This document shows positions 42,344-51,470 of a DNA stretch of 64,000 nt, piece by piece; the stretch's first letter is position 1; the number at the start of each line of letters is the position of its first letter. This DNA is from Myxococcaceae bacterium. GTDB taxonomy: Bacteria; Myxococcota; Myxococcia; Myxococcales; Myxococcaceae. The notes under the pieces are model-generated. The model was not told the DNA's origin. It ran no database searches and was given only the letters and a program-made list of their open reading frames with translations. The stretch lies in NCBI GenBank assembly GCA_025459425.1, contig JALOQF010000027.1, positions 1-64,000 of the forward strand, given 5' to 3'. The translations under genes were made by a program, and so were the position numbers.

Positions 42344-44533
42344 TCAGCGGAACAGCGGCAGCACCAGGCCGCCGTACACGTCGCGCACCGACCCGAGGAA
42401 GGTGGCGAGGAACCGCGCGCGCGCCGCGAGGTCGGCCGACGTTCGGCTCGACGTTCCCCGAATCGTCGACACCTGCCGAGTGAGGTCGCCGAGGTGCGTC
42501 TGCACCACGCCCCGCCCGACGAGCACCTCGCCGCGGTGCACCTCGATGAAGAGCGTCCGCGTGTCGTGGAACAAGTCCGGGCCCGGGTCGTCGACGATGG
42601 CCTTGAAGCCCTCGAGCCGAAAGCGTGTGCCGTCTCGGGCGACGGCCTCGAAGCGGTGGCGCATCGTCAGGCCCTCGGGCGTCTCGACGAAGAGCTGAAA
42701 GGCGCCCGCTGCCACGCTCAGCGGCGCCGGGTCGAGCAGCGCGCACCGCACGGTGCCGAGCGACCGCGCGGTGACGTCGGGCGTGGCGACGAGCGCGTCG
42801 ACCGAAGGCCACTCGACGGTGAGGAGGAACGAGAGGTCGCTCGCGTCGTCGGGGCGCGCGTGGGGCTGGGGGGCCCGCGCGGCCGTGGGGCTCAGCCAGC
42901 CCGTCATGCGCTCGGTGAAACGCACGCCGTCACCCGTCGCCGTTGCCGTCGCAGGAGGCAGCGCCCGCTCGCGCCGGGGCCGAGGCGTGGCGTCGATGAT
43001 GTGCCTCGCGCAGCGCTCGGCCATGGCTGCGATGGTCCACGCCGGGTTGGTGCCGAGCGCGCCCTCGAAGACGGAGCCATCACAGACATAGAGGCCCTCG
43101 TGCGTCGCGGCGTCGTTTCCGGCGAAGACCCGGTGCGCGGTGTCGACGACGGCGCTCGCGCCGCTGTGGCCCATGGCGCAGCCACCGAGCGGGTGCGTCG
43201 TCAACAGCGGCGCGCCCGGCAGCCAACGCCAGGCCGGGTTGTCGCGGTGGCTGCCCCCGAGGTGTCGTGACAGCGTCTGCAGCTCCCCCGACACCTTCTG
43301 CAGCACTCCGGCGCGGCCGGCGTCGGGCCAGTCGATTCTCAACCCGTCGCGCCGGAGCGTGAGGCGACCGAGGCCCTCGTCTCCAGCCGTGACGGACCAG
43401 GCCACCAGGTGCTCGACGCGGTGCCCGAGGGCGCCCAACAGGGGGCGCAGCAGCGGCACCAGCGCGCGGGGAATCGCCGTGTCCTGCAGCAGCATCGCTG
43501 CGTCGCGGTCGCGCAGGTCGAACATGCCCAGCAGGGTGGGCCCGACGCGCCCGCTGCTGCGCATGCTCGCCTCGCCCAGCGCGTGCATGACGTCGGCCGT
43601 CCCCACCGTGAAGCCGAGAAAGGTGCCGTTGCCCGAGAAGCGCTGGCCCAGGCGCGACGACACCGGCAGGCCCGCCGCGCGGGAGCGCCACAACACTTCG
43701 GTCGAGCCCAGGCTCCCGCCCGCGAGCACGACGACCCGCGCGCGCACGTGCAGGGGCGTCGCCTCGAAGCGTCGCCGCTGGAAGGCCGGCACGTCGACCT
43801 CGACGAGCCACCCTGCACCCGACCGGCGAACGGCGCCCACCGTGACGCCCGTGAAGAGCGCCGCTCCATGGCGCGCCGCGTGGCTCAGGTAGTTCGTGTC
43901 GAGCGAGCCCTTCGCGCCCCGGTTGCACCCCGTGATGCAGTTGCCGCAGCCATGGCAGGGCGCCATCGGCACGCCGGCCGCCGAGAGCCCACCTTCGGAG
44001 GCGACGGTGAGTGGCACGGGCCTGAAGCCGAGCCCCGCGCGGGCCAGTACGCTCGAGCGGCGATGGCGGGCCGGGTCCAGAGACACCGGCTGGAGCATGG
44101 CCAGCGCTGCGTCGTAGCCGGCCTCGAGCGCCTCGTCGTCGAGCAGCGCGCGGGGCAGGGCCCGCTCCGGGCGATGGGGCCGCAGCATGACGCCCGCGTT
44201 GATGAGCGAGGTGCCGCCCAGGCCGCTGCCGGTGAGAGCGCCGAGGCCCCGCTCGAAGTGGAACCGGAAGAGCGCATCGGCGGCGCCCACGCGCCAGGCG
44301 CCCACGTTCCCGCTCGACTGACGGACGAGCGCCGTGGCCGTCTCGGGGAACGCGCCCGGCGGCCGCTCCGCGCCGCGCTCGAGGACGGCGACCCGAAGCC
44401 CGGCCTCGGCGAGGCGGGCCGCGATGACCGAGCCGCCGTAGCCGCTGCCCACCACCACCGCGTCGTAGTCACCCTCGAGCTCGGCGGGCGGTCGAGACAC
44501 ACGTTCACGAACGACGGACGGGGGCGACACCAT
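42344..44533 (-). CDS. GMC-type (cholesterol-oxidase-like) flavoprotein oxidoreductase
   Basis: 729 residues from ATG 44533. The FAD fold is DAVVVGSGYGGSVIAARLAE followed by VAVLERG. The GMC core shows GSGLGGTSLINAGVMLRP and HPLGGCAMG (about residue 475) plus GTNPAWTIAAMAERCARHII near the core end. Four cysteines cluster in CHGCGNCITGC near residue 200, an arrangement seen in ChoD-like GMC oxidases and suggestive of an Fe-S site. About 200 residues follow the core (FLLTVEWPSVDALVATPDV, RFRLEGFKAIVDDPG), a beta-rich extra domain. It probably oxidises a sterol or another hydrophobic alcohol. No signal peptide is visible. Confidence 0.83.
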   Translation of the reverse strand: MVSPPSVVRERVSRPPAELEGDYDAVVVGSGYGGSVIAARLAEAGLRVAVLERGAERPPGAFPETATALVRQSSGNVGAWRVGAADALFRFHFERGLGALTGSGLGGTSLINAGVMLRPHRPERALPRALLDDEALEAGYDAALAMLQPVSLDPARHRRSSVLARAGLGFRPVPLTVASEGGLSAAGVPMAPCHGCGNCITGCNRGAKGSLDTNYLSHAARHGAALFTGVTVGAVRRSGAGWLVEVDVPAFQRRRFEATPLHVRARVVVLAGGSLGSTEVLWRSRAAGLPVSSRLGQRFSGNGTFLGFTVGTADVMHALGEASMRSSGRVGPTLLGMFDLRDRDAAMLLQDTAIPRALVPLLRPLLGALGHRVEHLVAWSVTAGDEGLGRLTLRRDGLRIDWPDAGRAGVLQKVSGELQTLSRHLGGSHRDNPAWRWLPGAPLLTTHPLGGCAMGHSGASAVVDTAHRVFAGNDAATHEGLYVCDGSVFEGALGTNPAWTIAAMAERCARHIIDATPRPRRERALPPATATATGDGVRFTERMTGWLSPTAARAPQPHARPDDASDLSFLLTVEWPSVDALVATPDVTARSLGTVRCALLDPAPLSVAAGAFQLFVETPEGLTMRHRFEAVARDGTRFRLEGFKAIVDDPGPDLFHDTRTLFIEVHRGEVLVGRGVVQTHLGDLTRQVSTIRGTSSRTSADLAARARFLATFLGSVRDVYGGLVLPLFR

Positions 44534-44717
44534 GCGCGCGACGGGTACGGGAGCCGAGCCGCCATGTCGAGGCCGGCACCCAAAAGGTCCCATGACGGTC
44601 GCCAGACGCAGTGACAGACGTGCCGCCGCGGAACAGGCCGGTCACGGAAACGCGCACCTCGCGACACTCACACGATGTGACGGGGGGCCCTGGCTCCGTT
44701 CAGGAGGTTTGGGACTG

Positions 44718-45203
44718 GTGCTTCGCCTTTTCGTCATCGGGGTGCTCTCGCTCATGGGGTGTTCGCGGGCGGTGCCCTGCGCGCCTGAAGACGTCGACCT
44801 CGTCGCCCAACGATGCAGGGTCGAGCCGTCGGGCAGCCCCACCTACCGGGCATGCCTTCGCGCACGGCTGCCCCGGCCGGAGTCATTCTCGTTCCTCCCG
44901 CAGACGGTCGAGGCCTGTACCCGACGGGGCAGCGGGGCCACGTTTGCGTGCCTGGCCGCTCGCTCCGAGGCCTGCGTCGGCGACGGTGGCGCGGTGGACT
45001 TCGACGTCGTCTCGGCGCTCGCGGCGTCATGTCAGGCCTCTGGCGGCGTGGCATCGTCTGCCCCGACCGAAGCGTGCGAAGCGTCCTGTGAAACTGCGCG
45101 ACGTGCCTGCGAAGACGGGTGCCCGACGCCCGACTGGAACACCTGCGCGGCCTGCTCCGAAGCCTGCGCCGTGCGTTTCACCACGTGCACGATGGGGTGC
45201 TGA
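44718..45203 (+). CDS. Cys-rich lipoprotein
   Basis: 161 residues from GTG 44718, with AGGAGG ten bases upstream. The signal peptide carries a lipobox (FVIGVLSLMGC). The mature part has many cysteines in spaced pairs, e.g. ACTRRG, CLAARSEACVG, CEASCETARRACEDGCP and CAACSEACAVRFTTCTMGC, the last two being CxxxC-type helical hairpins. Probably a disulfide-stabilised surface protein; function unknown. It is divergent from the GMC oxidase gene and 55 bp upstream of the ECF cluster. Confidence 0.7.
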   Translation: MLRLFVIGVLSLMGCSRAVPCAPEDVDLVAQRCRVEPSGSPTYRACLRARLPRPESFSFLPQTVEACTRRGSGATFACLAARSEACVGDGGAVDFDVVSALAASCQASGGVASSAPTEACEASCETARRACEDGCPTPDWNTCAACSEACAVRFTTCTMGC

Positions 45204-45257
45204 GTTGTCGCCACCGATGGGGTTCGGCTACGCCACACCGCGGCCGGGAAGGGACGC

Positions 45258-46226
45258 ATGACGACGCTCCAGGTCCTGCTCATGCTGCTGGCACAGCCGG
45301 CAGCACCCGAGCGCGTGCACGTCGACTGGGTGCTCCCCGACGGCTGCCCCGAGCCGGCGGCCCTCGCGGCAACGCTCCGCGAGACGCTCCCGAAAGACCG
45401 CACCTTCTCGGCGTCGGTGCGCATCGACGAACCCCGAACGGCCGAGGCTCGCTGGCGCGCCGTGGTGGTGTCGAAGGGCCTCGACAGGCAGACGCGCACC
45501 CGCGCCGTCGACGCCCCCGACTGCGCGCGCGTCACCGAGGCCGCCGTGTTGGTGCTGACGCTCGCCGCGACCGCGCTCCCCGCCGAGGCTGCCGACGTTG
45601 GTCGCCCGGCCGTGCTCCCGCCACCAGCCGAGCCCGACGCGGGCGCGCCAGCCCCTGAAGCGCCCCCCGTCGCGGAAGACGAAGCCGCGCGGCGCCCCCC
45701 GACGACGCTGCGCCTCAACCTCCGGGTACAGGCCCTCGCCGGGAGCACCGTCGGCGTCGTGCCGGGGCCCGGCTTGTCGGCGGGCGTCGGGCTGGCCTTC
45801 GCCCTCGGCCCCATGCGCCTCGAGCTCGCCCTCTTCTCGTGGCTCGAGGGTGAGACGACCGAGCCTGGCCGGGGCGTTCGCTTTGGCGTCACCTCGCTTC
45901 GGGGCCGCGCCTGCTGGCTCCCCACCGTGAAAGATGACTGGTTCGTTGGCCCCTGCGCGGGCGCCGAGGTCGCCTTCATCCGCGCAACGGGCCGGGGCGT
46001 CAGCCTTCCCCTCGCGGTCGACACCCAGGCGGTGACGGCGCTGGCCGGCGCCACGGGCGGCAGACAGCTGTCATCGCTCTTCCGCGTCTTCGCGTCCCTC
46101 GAGGTGGGCCTCAACGCGCTGCGGCCGCTCTTCTACGTCGACACCCCGGTCGGCACGGTCGAGGTACACCGCATCGGGCTGCCGGCCGGCCGGTTGACGG
46201 TCGGCCTCGAGCTCCACCTTCCCTGA
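45258..46226 (+). CDS. secreted protein preceding the ECF sigma gene
   Basis: 322 residues. A short hydrophobic start (MTTLQVLLMLLAQPAA) is followed by VHVDWVLPDGCPEPAALAAT and a small alpha/beta domain. A Pro/Ala-rich linker comes next (about 112-150). The C-terminal half consists of alternating amphipathic strands with aromatic ends (PMRLELALFSWLEGE, FGVTSLRGRACWLP, VGPCAGAEVAFIRATG, LPAGRLTVGLELHLP), as in outer-membrane beta-barrels. Similar genes sit directly upstream of ECF sigma factors in myxobacterial genomes. It is probably part of the same operon (42-bp gap). Confidence 0.65.
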   Translation: MTTLQVLLMLLAQPAAPERVHVDWVLPDGCPEPAALAATLRETLPKDRTFSASVRIDEPRTAEARWRAVVVSKGLDRQTRTRAVDAPDCARVTEAAVLVLTLAATALPAEAADVGRPAVLPPPAEPDAGAPAPEAPPVAEDEAARRPPTTLRLNLRVQALAGSTVGVVPGPGLSAGVGLAFALGPMRLELALFSWLEGETTEPGRGVRFGVTSLRGRACWLPTVKDDWFVGPCAGAEVAFIRATGRGVSLPLAVDTQAVTALAGATGGRQLSSLFRVFASLEVGLNALRPLFYVDTPVGTVEVHRIGLPAGRLTVGLELHLP

Positions 46227-46267
46227 CGGAATCACCCGCCTCGCGACACTCCCCTTCCTGGAACGCC

Positions 46268-46810
46268 ATGGGCACCGACGAACTCGACCTGACGGCCAAA
46301 CCTGACTCCGAGACTGCCCTTCGTCAGGCGGACTTCGACCGGCTCTACGACGCGCATGCGCCCTTCGTCTGGAAGACCCTGCGGGGCCTCGGGGTGTCGC
46401 GGGCAGACATCGACGACGCGGCACAAGAGGTCTTCCTCACCGTGTACCGGAAGCTCGGTCGCTTCGAGGGGCGCTCTTCACTGCGGACCTGGTTGTGCGG
46501 CATCGCGGTGGGCGTCGCGCGCAATCACACCCGCAAGGCCCGTCGCCGCACGGACGCAAACGAAACCCTGCCCGCGCCCGGAGCGTCGCGCCCCGCCGAG
46601 GCTGCCGAGGCCCTCGACCTGGTGAGCCGGTGCCTCGACGAGCTCGACGAGCCGTTGCGCATGGTCTTCGTGCTGGCCGAGCTGCAGCAGCTGACGGCCC
46701 CTGAAATCGCCGAGGTGCTCGGCGCCAACGTCAACACCGTGTACTCCCGGCTGCGGTTGGCGCGGGAGCGCTTCGAAGCCAGCGTGGCCCGTCACGGAGG
46801 TGCGCGATGA
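46268..46810 (+). CDS. ECF-type RNA polymerase sigma factor
   Basis: 180 residues. Region 2 occupies about 22-88: FDRLYDAHAPFVWKTLRGLG, DIDDAAQEVFLTVYRKLGRF, SLRTWLCGIAVGVARNHTRK. Region 4 occupies about 122-172: LDELDEPLRMVFVLAELQQL, TAPEIAEVLGANVNTVYSRL. No sigma-3 region is present. It overlaps the next gene by 4 bp (ATGA), so the single-pass protein downstream is its probable anti-sigma or regulator. Target promoters unknown; one could precede 45258. Confidence 0.92.
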   Translation: MGTDELDLTAKPDSETALRQADFDRLYDAHAPFVWKTLRGLGVSRADIDDAAQEVFLTVYRKLGRFEGRSSLRTWLCGIAVGVARNHTRKARRRTDANETLPAPGASRPAEAAEALDLVSRCLDELDEPLRMVFVLAELQQLTAPEIAEVLGANVNTVYSRLRLARERFEASVARHGGAR

Positions 46811-47556
46811 GCCTGTCGGCCCGGACGAAGGAGCTCCTCGAGCAGGCACGGCGTGAGGCCGAGCCCGGCCCCGACGACCTGCGTCGGCTGCGGGCCCAGC
46901 TCTCGACGAAGCTGTCGACCGAAGAGCCGGCGTTGACGGCCGTACCCCTCGCGTTCCTCAAGGTGGCCGGCGCGGTGGCCCTCGCGGCGGCAGGGCTCAG
47001 CGCGTGGCAGTGGCTGCGCCCTGAGAAGCCCGCGCCGCCACCCATCACCTCGGCGGCGGTGTGCCCGCCGTCACCCGAGTGCCCAGCGCCGACGGTGGCC
47101 CCGGCCTGTCCTCCAGCGCCCACGGCGGTGCCGACGCCAGCGGCGCCCGCGTGCCCGCCAGCCTCGAAGGCTGCGGCGACGGCCGGCCCACGGCCCGGCG
47201 CCGGCGGGCTTCGAGAACTCTCGTACACCCTGCCAGCCGACGACGCCGACCGCTGGGCCCTCGAGGTGGGCCTCCTGGTGGACGCACGGGTCGCGCTCGA
47301 CGAGGGCCGCTCCCTCGACGCGCTCGGGCACGCCCAGCGGCACGCCCGCCTCTTCCCCGACAGTGGGTTCCAGGAAGAGCGGCTGGCCGTCGAGGTGATG
47401 GCGACGTGTCAGGTGGGCCGTCCCGAGCTGGCGAAGAGCCCCCTGCGCGCGCTGCTGGCGCTCGAGCCTGCGACGACGTACCTGCCGCGCATTCGGAGCG
47501 CCTGTGGCTGGCAAGACCCGGCCCAGACCCTCGAGGAGCAGCCCGATGGTGAGTGA
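46807..47556 (+). CDS. single-pass membrane protein, probable anti-sigma/regulatory partner
   Basis: 249 residues, translationally coupled to the sigma gene. About 55 charged N-terminal cytoplasmic residues (KELLEQARREAEPGPDDLRR, LRAQLSTKL) precede one membrane segment (about 50-68, LKVAGAVALAAAGLSAWQWL). A long Pro/Ala/Cys-Pro linker follows (PPSPECPAPTVAPACPPAPT). The C-terminal 110 residues are helical and TPR-like (LLVDARVALDEGRSLDALGH, AQRHARLFPDSG). The layout is that of myxobacterial ECF partner proteins. Lack of a classical zinc anti-sigma motif (HxxxCxxC) leaves the mechanism open. Confidence 0.7.
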   Translation: MSLSARTKELLEQARREAEPGPDDLRRLRAQLSTKLSTEEPALTAVPLAFLKVAGAVALAAAGLSAWQWLRPEKPAPPPITSAAVCPPSPECPAPTVAPACPPAPTAVPTPAAPACPPASKAAATAGPRPGAGGLRELSYTLPADDADRWALEVGLLVDARVALDEGRSLDALGHAQRHARLFPDSGFQEERLAVEVMATCQVGRPELAKSPLRALLALEPATTYLPRIRSACGWQDPAQTLEEQPDGE

Positions 47557-48067
47557 CCTGCGTTTCGTCGCGCTCGTGCTCATGGCCTGCGCCTGCCAGC
47601 CGGCCCTGTCGGTGGGGCGCGACGACGAGGTGGGCTTCGAGACCTCGTGCGGAACGACCGCCGCGACCGTCGAATGTCCCGCCGGGGCCTGGGGCGAGGC
47701 GCTCACGTTCGCCTCGCCCTCGGCACTTCAGGCACGGCTGGTGGGACAGTGGGCCTTCTGTGGCGGCACCCAGCGGTACACGGGCCGCGACCCGCTGTTG
47801 GGGTTCTTCGGTGGAGCCGGGGTCGAGTTCTGGGAAGCCGACGGGACGTTGCGGTTCGCGTACCTCCGCGGCCCGGGCCCGTACGTGCGCCGCCAGGAGC
47901 CCCTCGCCACGGGCACCGTTCGCCTGTCGGTGGAAGGTGGCCGCCCGCGGGCGCTCCTCGTGGCGGCTGACGGCGTCGAGGCCCCCTGGCAGCTCGACGT
48001 CTTCGACGCGCAGCCCGTCTTGCGAAACTCGGCCTTCGAGGTGTGGCACTTCATCGCGGTGCCGTAG
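47546..48067 (+). CDS. lipoprotein at the end of the ECF operon
   Basis: 173 residues from ATG 47546, which overlaps the preceding stop by 11 bp. Lipobox LVLMACACQPA. The mature part is beta-rich with QARLVGQWAFCGGTQRY, FFGGAGVEFWEADGTLRFAY, GTVRLSVEGG and VLRNSAFEVWHFIAVP, reminiscent of small lipocalin-like or calycin domains. It is likely the envelope output or sensor of the ECF system. Function not recognised. Confidence 0.68.
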   Translation: MVSDLRFVALVLMACACQPALSVGRDDEVGFETSCGTTAATVECPAGAWGEALTFASPSALQARLVGQWAFCGGTQRYTGRDPLLGFFGGAGVEFWEADGTLRFAYLRGPGPYVRRQEPLATGTVRLSVEGGRPRALLVAADGVEAPWQLDVFDAQPVLRNSAFEVWHFIAVP

Positions 48068-48159
48068 CCGTCGGCGCTGGCCGGCATCGTCACCCACGCG
48101 TTCCACCGCGCGTCACGGGGGATTCTCGGCGGAGCCGTTCGACGCTACACGCCCCGCCC

Positions 48160-49815
48160 GTGCGTTTCGTTGCCTGGCTGGTGTCCCTCTCGTTGTGGGC
48201 GTGCGGTGGAACTCCATCGCTGCCCGATGCAGGCCGCCCCGACGTGATGCCCGAGCCGCTCGACGCGTCGATGGACCTCGACGCAGGCCCGTCGGGTGGG
48301 GGTGCGGCCGACGCCGGCGCGACCGACGCGGGCCCGGTGGGCGACGGGGGCCTCGTCGACGCAGGCAGCCCCGATGGTGGCAGCTCCGATGCTGGCCGGA
48401 GCGACGCTGGCGTGACGCTCGTCACCGTCTCGCACCCTCGCGAGCTGCGGGGCGTGTGGGTCGCCACCGTCTCGAACCTCGACGTGCCTCAGCTGGCCAG
48501 CCGCGACGCCGGCATCGCCGCCATGGCGGCCCTCGTCGACCGCACGCGCGACGCGGGCCTCAACGCCATCTTCTTCCAGGTGCGCCCCGAGTCCGACGCC
48601 TGGTACCAGTCGTCGCTCGAGCCGTGGAGCCGCTTCCTCACCGGCACCCAGGGGCGCGACCCGGGGTGGGACCCGCTCGAGACGCTGCTCGACCTCGCCC
48701 ACCCGCGCGGCCTCGAGGTGCACGCCTGGGTGAACCCGTACCGCGGGCTCGTGTCGGCCTCGTCGCAGACGGCCTCGAGCCACGTCAGCCGCACGCTGTC
48801 GGCCCACGCCATCACCTACGACGGCAAGGTGACGATGAACCCGGGCGCTCCAGCGGTGCGGGCGCACGTGGTGTCGGTGATGCGCGACCTGCTCGACCGC
48901 TACGACCTCGACGGCCTGCACTTCGACGACTACTTCTACCCGTACCCCGACGGCTCGGGCTCGCCCTTCCCCGACGAGGCCACCTTTCAGGCCTTCCGCG
49001 CCGACGCCGGCGTGCTTCCAGACGGAGGCACGTGGACGAAGTCGGAGTGGCGGCGCGACAACGTGAACCAGCTGGTGCGCGAGGTGATGGCCCTCGTCAC
49101 GGCCGAGCACCCGCAGGTGCGCTTCGGCATCTCGCCCTTCGGCATCTGGCGCCCCAACAACCCACCGGGCATCGTGGGCCTCGACGCCTACGAGACGATT
49201 TCCTGCGACGCGGTGACGTGGATGAACCAGGGCTGGGTCGACTACGTGGCGCCGCAGCTGTACTGGCCCACGACGTCGTCGGGGCAACCCTTCGTCCCGC
49301 TGTTGACGTGGTGGGCGAACGGCACGCGCGGAGGCCGGCATGTCTTCGCGGGCCATGGCCTGTACCGACTCGGCACGGCCGGGTGGACGTCGCTCGACGA
49401 GATTCGCGCCCAGGTGAACGCCACGCGCACGCTGTCGGCCCGGGGGGTGATGGGCGGCATTCACTTTCGCGAGGCGAACCTGCGCACGAACCTCCTCAAC
49501 GTGGGGGACCTGTTCCGGCGTGAGCTGTACACGAGCCCGGCCCTGCCACCACCGCTGCCCCGCCAGGGTGCATCACTGGCGCCGTTGCCGCCTTCCGTCG
49601 CGCGCGGCGTCGACACGGTGACGGCGAGCCACCCGTTGCCGATGACGGTGCGCTTCTACGCGCTGTACCGGCTGGGCGCGTCGGGCCAGTGGCAGCTCGC
49701 CGAGGTCGCCGGTGGGCCGCAGGCGGTGTTCTCGGTGGCGCGCGGCACGTGGGCCGTCAGCGCCGTGGGCCGTGGAGGCGCCGAGAGCCAGGGCGCCGTC
49801 GTCGTCGTGCCGTGA
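48160..49815 (+). CDS. GHL10 (family-10-like) glycosyl hydrolase lipoprotein
   Basis: 551 residues from GTG 48160. Signal peptide with lipobox LSLSLWAC; a Asp/Ala/Gly-rich linker (about 20-85). Residues about 95-440 form a TIM-barrel GHL10 domain: [113 protein letters not shown]. The DDYF and QLYW motifs mark the active-site strands. Relatives act on peptidoglycan or extracellular glycans. The final 90 residues form a fibronectin-like strand-rich tail. Envelope-anchored. Confidence 0.87.
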   Translation: MRFVAWLVSLSLWACGGTPSLPDAGRPDVMPEPLDASMDLDAGPSGGGAADAGATDAGPVGDGGLVDAGSPDGGSSDAGRSDAGVTLVTVSHPRELRGVWVATVSNLDVPQLASRDAGIAAMAALVDRTRDAGLNAIFFQVRPESDAWYQSSLEPWSRFLTGTQGRDPGWDPLETLLDLAHPRGLEVHAWVNPYRGLVSASSQTASSHVSRTLSAHAITYDGKVTMNPGAPAVRAHVVSVMRDLLDRYDLDGLHFDDYFYPYPDGSGSPFPDEATFQAFRADAGVLPDGGTWTKSEWRRDNVNQLVREVMALVTAEHPQVRFGISPFGIWRPNNPPGIVGLDAYETISCDAVTWMNQGWVDYVAPQLYWPTTSSGQPFVPLLTWWANGTRGGRHVFAGHGLYRLGTAGWTSLDEIRAQVNATRTLSARGVMGGIHFREANLRTNLLNVGDLFRRELYTSPALPPPLPRQGASLAPLPPSVARGVDTVTASHPLPMTVRFYALYRLGASGQWQLAEVAGGPQAVFSVARGTWAVSAVGRGGAESQGAVVVVP

Positions 49816-49918
49816 AGCAGTCGACGCGCGGCGGCTGGCGGCACGCGCCCGACACCCCCTCGTCGACTCGCAAGCACGGCGCTTTGCACTCCAGGGCCGG
49901 GTGAGGTGTCGCCCCGCC

Positions 49919-51457
49919 ATGCGTCTGCGTTCGTCGACGGTCGTCCTGGTGATGGCGCTGGTGGCGTGTCAGGGCGGTGGGAGCCCGGGCCCACAAGGCG
50001 AGCCCGGCGCGAAGGGAGACACCGGCGCTCCAGGCCCGGCCGGCATGCCGGGGCCGCAGGGCGTTCCCGGTCCGGTGGGGCCCCAGGGCGAACCGGGCGT
50101 GCAGGGGCCCCCGGGCATGACGGGGCCGCAAGGTGTGCAGGGGCCTCCGGGCCAGGTGCTGGTCATCGACGGCGGCGTCGTCACCGGGCCGCCCGGCGCG
50201 TCGGTCGTCGTCTCGGCCATCGACGCAGGCAGCGTCTCGTGCCCGAACGGCGGCGTCCGCATCACGCAGCTCAGCGACGGCGGCGTCACGGTGCTGTGCA
50301 ACGGCGCGCAGGGGCCGCGTGGGCCCGCTGGAGCCACCGGGCCCGCAGGCCCGCAAGGGGTCCCCGGCCCACAAGGCGCGCTGGGCCCTGCGGGGCCGCA
50401 GGGGCCCATGGGAGCCACCGGCGCGATGGGTCCTCAAGGAATGCCGGGCCCTCAGGGTGCTGCAGGGCCGCAAGGGCCCGCTGGAGCCACCGGCGCGACC
50501 GGCCCGCAAGGGCTGCCAGGGCCACAGGGGGCGGTGGGACCGCAGGGGCCAGCCGGCCCGCCCGGGTCGCCCGGCCCCGCGGGAGCCATCGGCCCTGCAG
50601 GACCTGCTGGACCGGCCGGACCGATGGGCGCTCCTGGACCGGCGGGGCCCGCGGGCGCGACCGGCCCGGTGGGGCCTCCGGGCGCCGTGCTCTACCTCGA
50701 CGGCGGTGTCGTGCTCTCGTCCAACGTCATCACCTTCGCGGGCTTCACGGCCGCTTCGTACACCGGCAACCTCGGCGGCTACGTCGGCGCGAACACGAAG
50801 TGTGACGCCGAATACCCCGGCGCCTTCCTGTGCACGCGGAGCGACTACGACCTCGCCGACACCTTCGTCGGCCCTCCGGCGGCGGGCGCCTGGGTGGACG
50901 AAGACCGGCTCGCGAGCGGCCAGCGCGCGGCCAACAGCTGCTTCACCTCGAACTCGGGCGGCGCGTGGACCTACGGCGGCCCGGCGACCTTCACGACCGG
51001 GCAGACCGGCGCCGTCATCAGCGCGCTCGGCAGCCAGACGTCGACGCTGTGCAACGTGTCGAAGCCGCTCGCCTGCTGCCGCAGCGCCGGCCGCGTCGTC
51101 TTCCGCGGCTTCACGGTCGCGACGTACACCGGCGACCTCGGTGGCTACGTGGGCGCGAACGCCAAATGCCACGCCGAGTTCCCCGGGTCGGCGCTCTGCA
51201 CGCGCTCGGACTACGACACGTCGAACACCAGGACGGGCCCCGGCACGGCGGGCGCCTGGGTCGACGAAGACCGGCTCACGAGCGGTCGGCGCGCGGCCAA
51301 CAGCTGCTTCACCTCGAACTCGGGCGGCGCGTGGACCTACGGCGGCCCGGCGACCTTCACGACCGGGCAGACCGGCGCCGTCGTCAGCGCCATCGGCACC
51401 CACACCTCGACGCTGTGCAACGTCGTCAAGCAGCTCGCCTGCTGCACGCGGCGCTGA
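49919..51457 (+). CDS. collagen-like repeat lipoprotein with duplicated C-terminal Cys domain
   Basis: 512 residues from ATG 49919. Lipobox VLVMALVAC (Cys 17). Two blocks of uninterrupted G-x-y triplets (about residues 22-80 and 128-260; units such as [18 protein letters not shown]) are separated by a compact domain ([40 protein letters not shown]). The C-terminus has two copies of a roughly 120-residue domain ([16 protein letters not shown] / [16 protein letters not shown], each ending CNV, then ACC). Collagen-like stalks of this type trimerise and present head domains at the cell surface. The head family was not recognised. The gene is convergent with cheB. Confidence 0.85.
   Translation: MRLRSSTVVLVMALVACQGGGSPGPQGEPGAKGDTGAPGPAGMPGPQGVPGPVGPQGEPGVQGPPGMTGPQGVQGPPGQVLVIDGGVVTGPPGASVVVSAIDAGSVSCPNGGVRITQLSDGGVTVLCNGAQGPRGPAGATGPAGPQGVPGPQGALGPAGPQGPMGATGAMGPQGMPGPQGAAGPQGPAGATGATGPQGLPGPQGAVGPQGPAGPPGSPGPAGAIGPAGPAGPAGPMGAPGPAGPAGATGPVGPPGAVLYLDGGVVLSSNVITFAGFTAASYTGNLGGYVGANTKCDAEYPGAFLCTRSDYDLADTFVGPPAAGAWVDEDRLASGQRAANSCFTSNSGGAWTYGGPATFTTGQTGAVISALGSQTSTLCNVSKPLACCRSAGRVVFRGFTVATYTGDLGGYVGANAKCHAEFPGSALCTRSDYDTSNTRTGPGTAGAWVDEDRLTSGRRAANSCFTSNSGGAWTYGGPATFTTGQTGAVVSAIGTHTSTLCNVVKQLACCTRR
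50727..51454 (+). repeat. tandem duplicated domain inside the collagen-like gene
   Basis: Unit 1 spans about 50727-51079 and unit 2 about 51091-51454. Within them the stretch encoding GAWVDEDRL, [20 protein letters not shown] and [14 protein letters not shown] is almost identical at DNA level (around 50886-51014 and 51250-51380). This shows a recent duplication or ongoing gene conversion, whereas the flanking parts differ more. Confidence 0.8.
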
Positions 51458-51470
51458 GCCCGGCGTCCCG

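Noticed and set aside
49975..50690. Short tandem G/C-rich repeats resembling a direct-repeat array
   Set aside because: They are Gly-x-y codon triplets of a collagen-like protein, with no constant repeats or spacers as in CRISPR.
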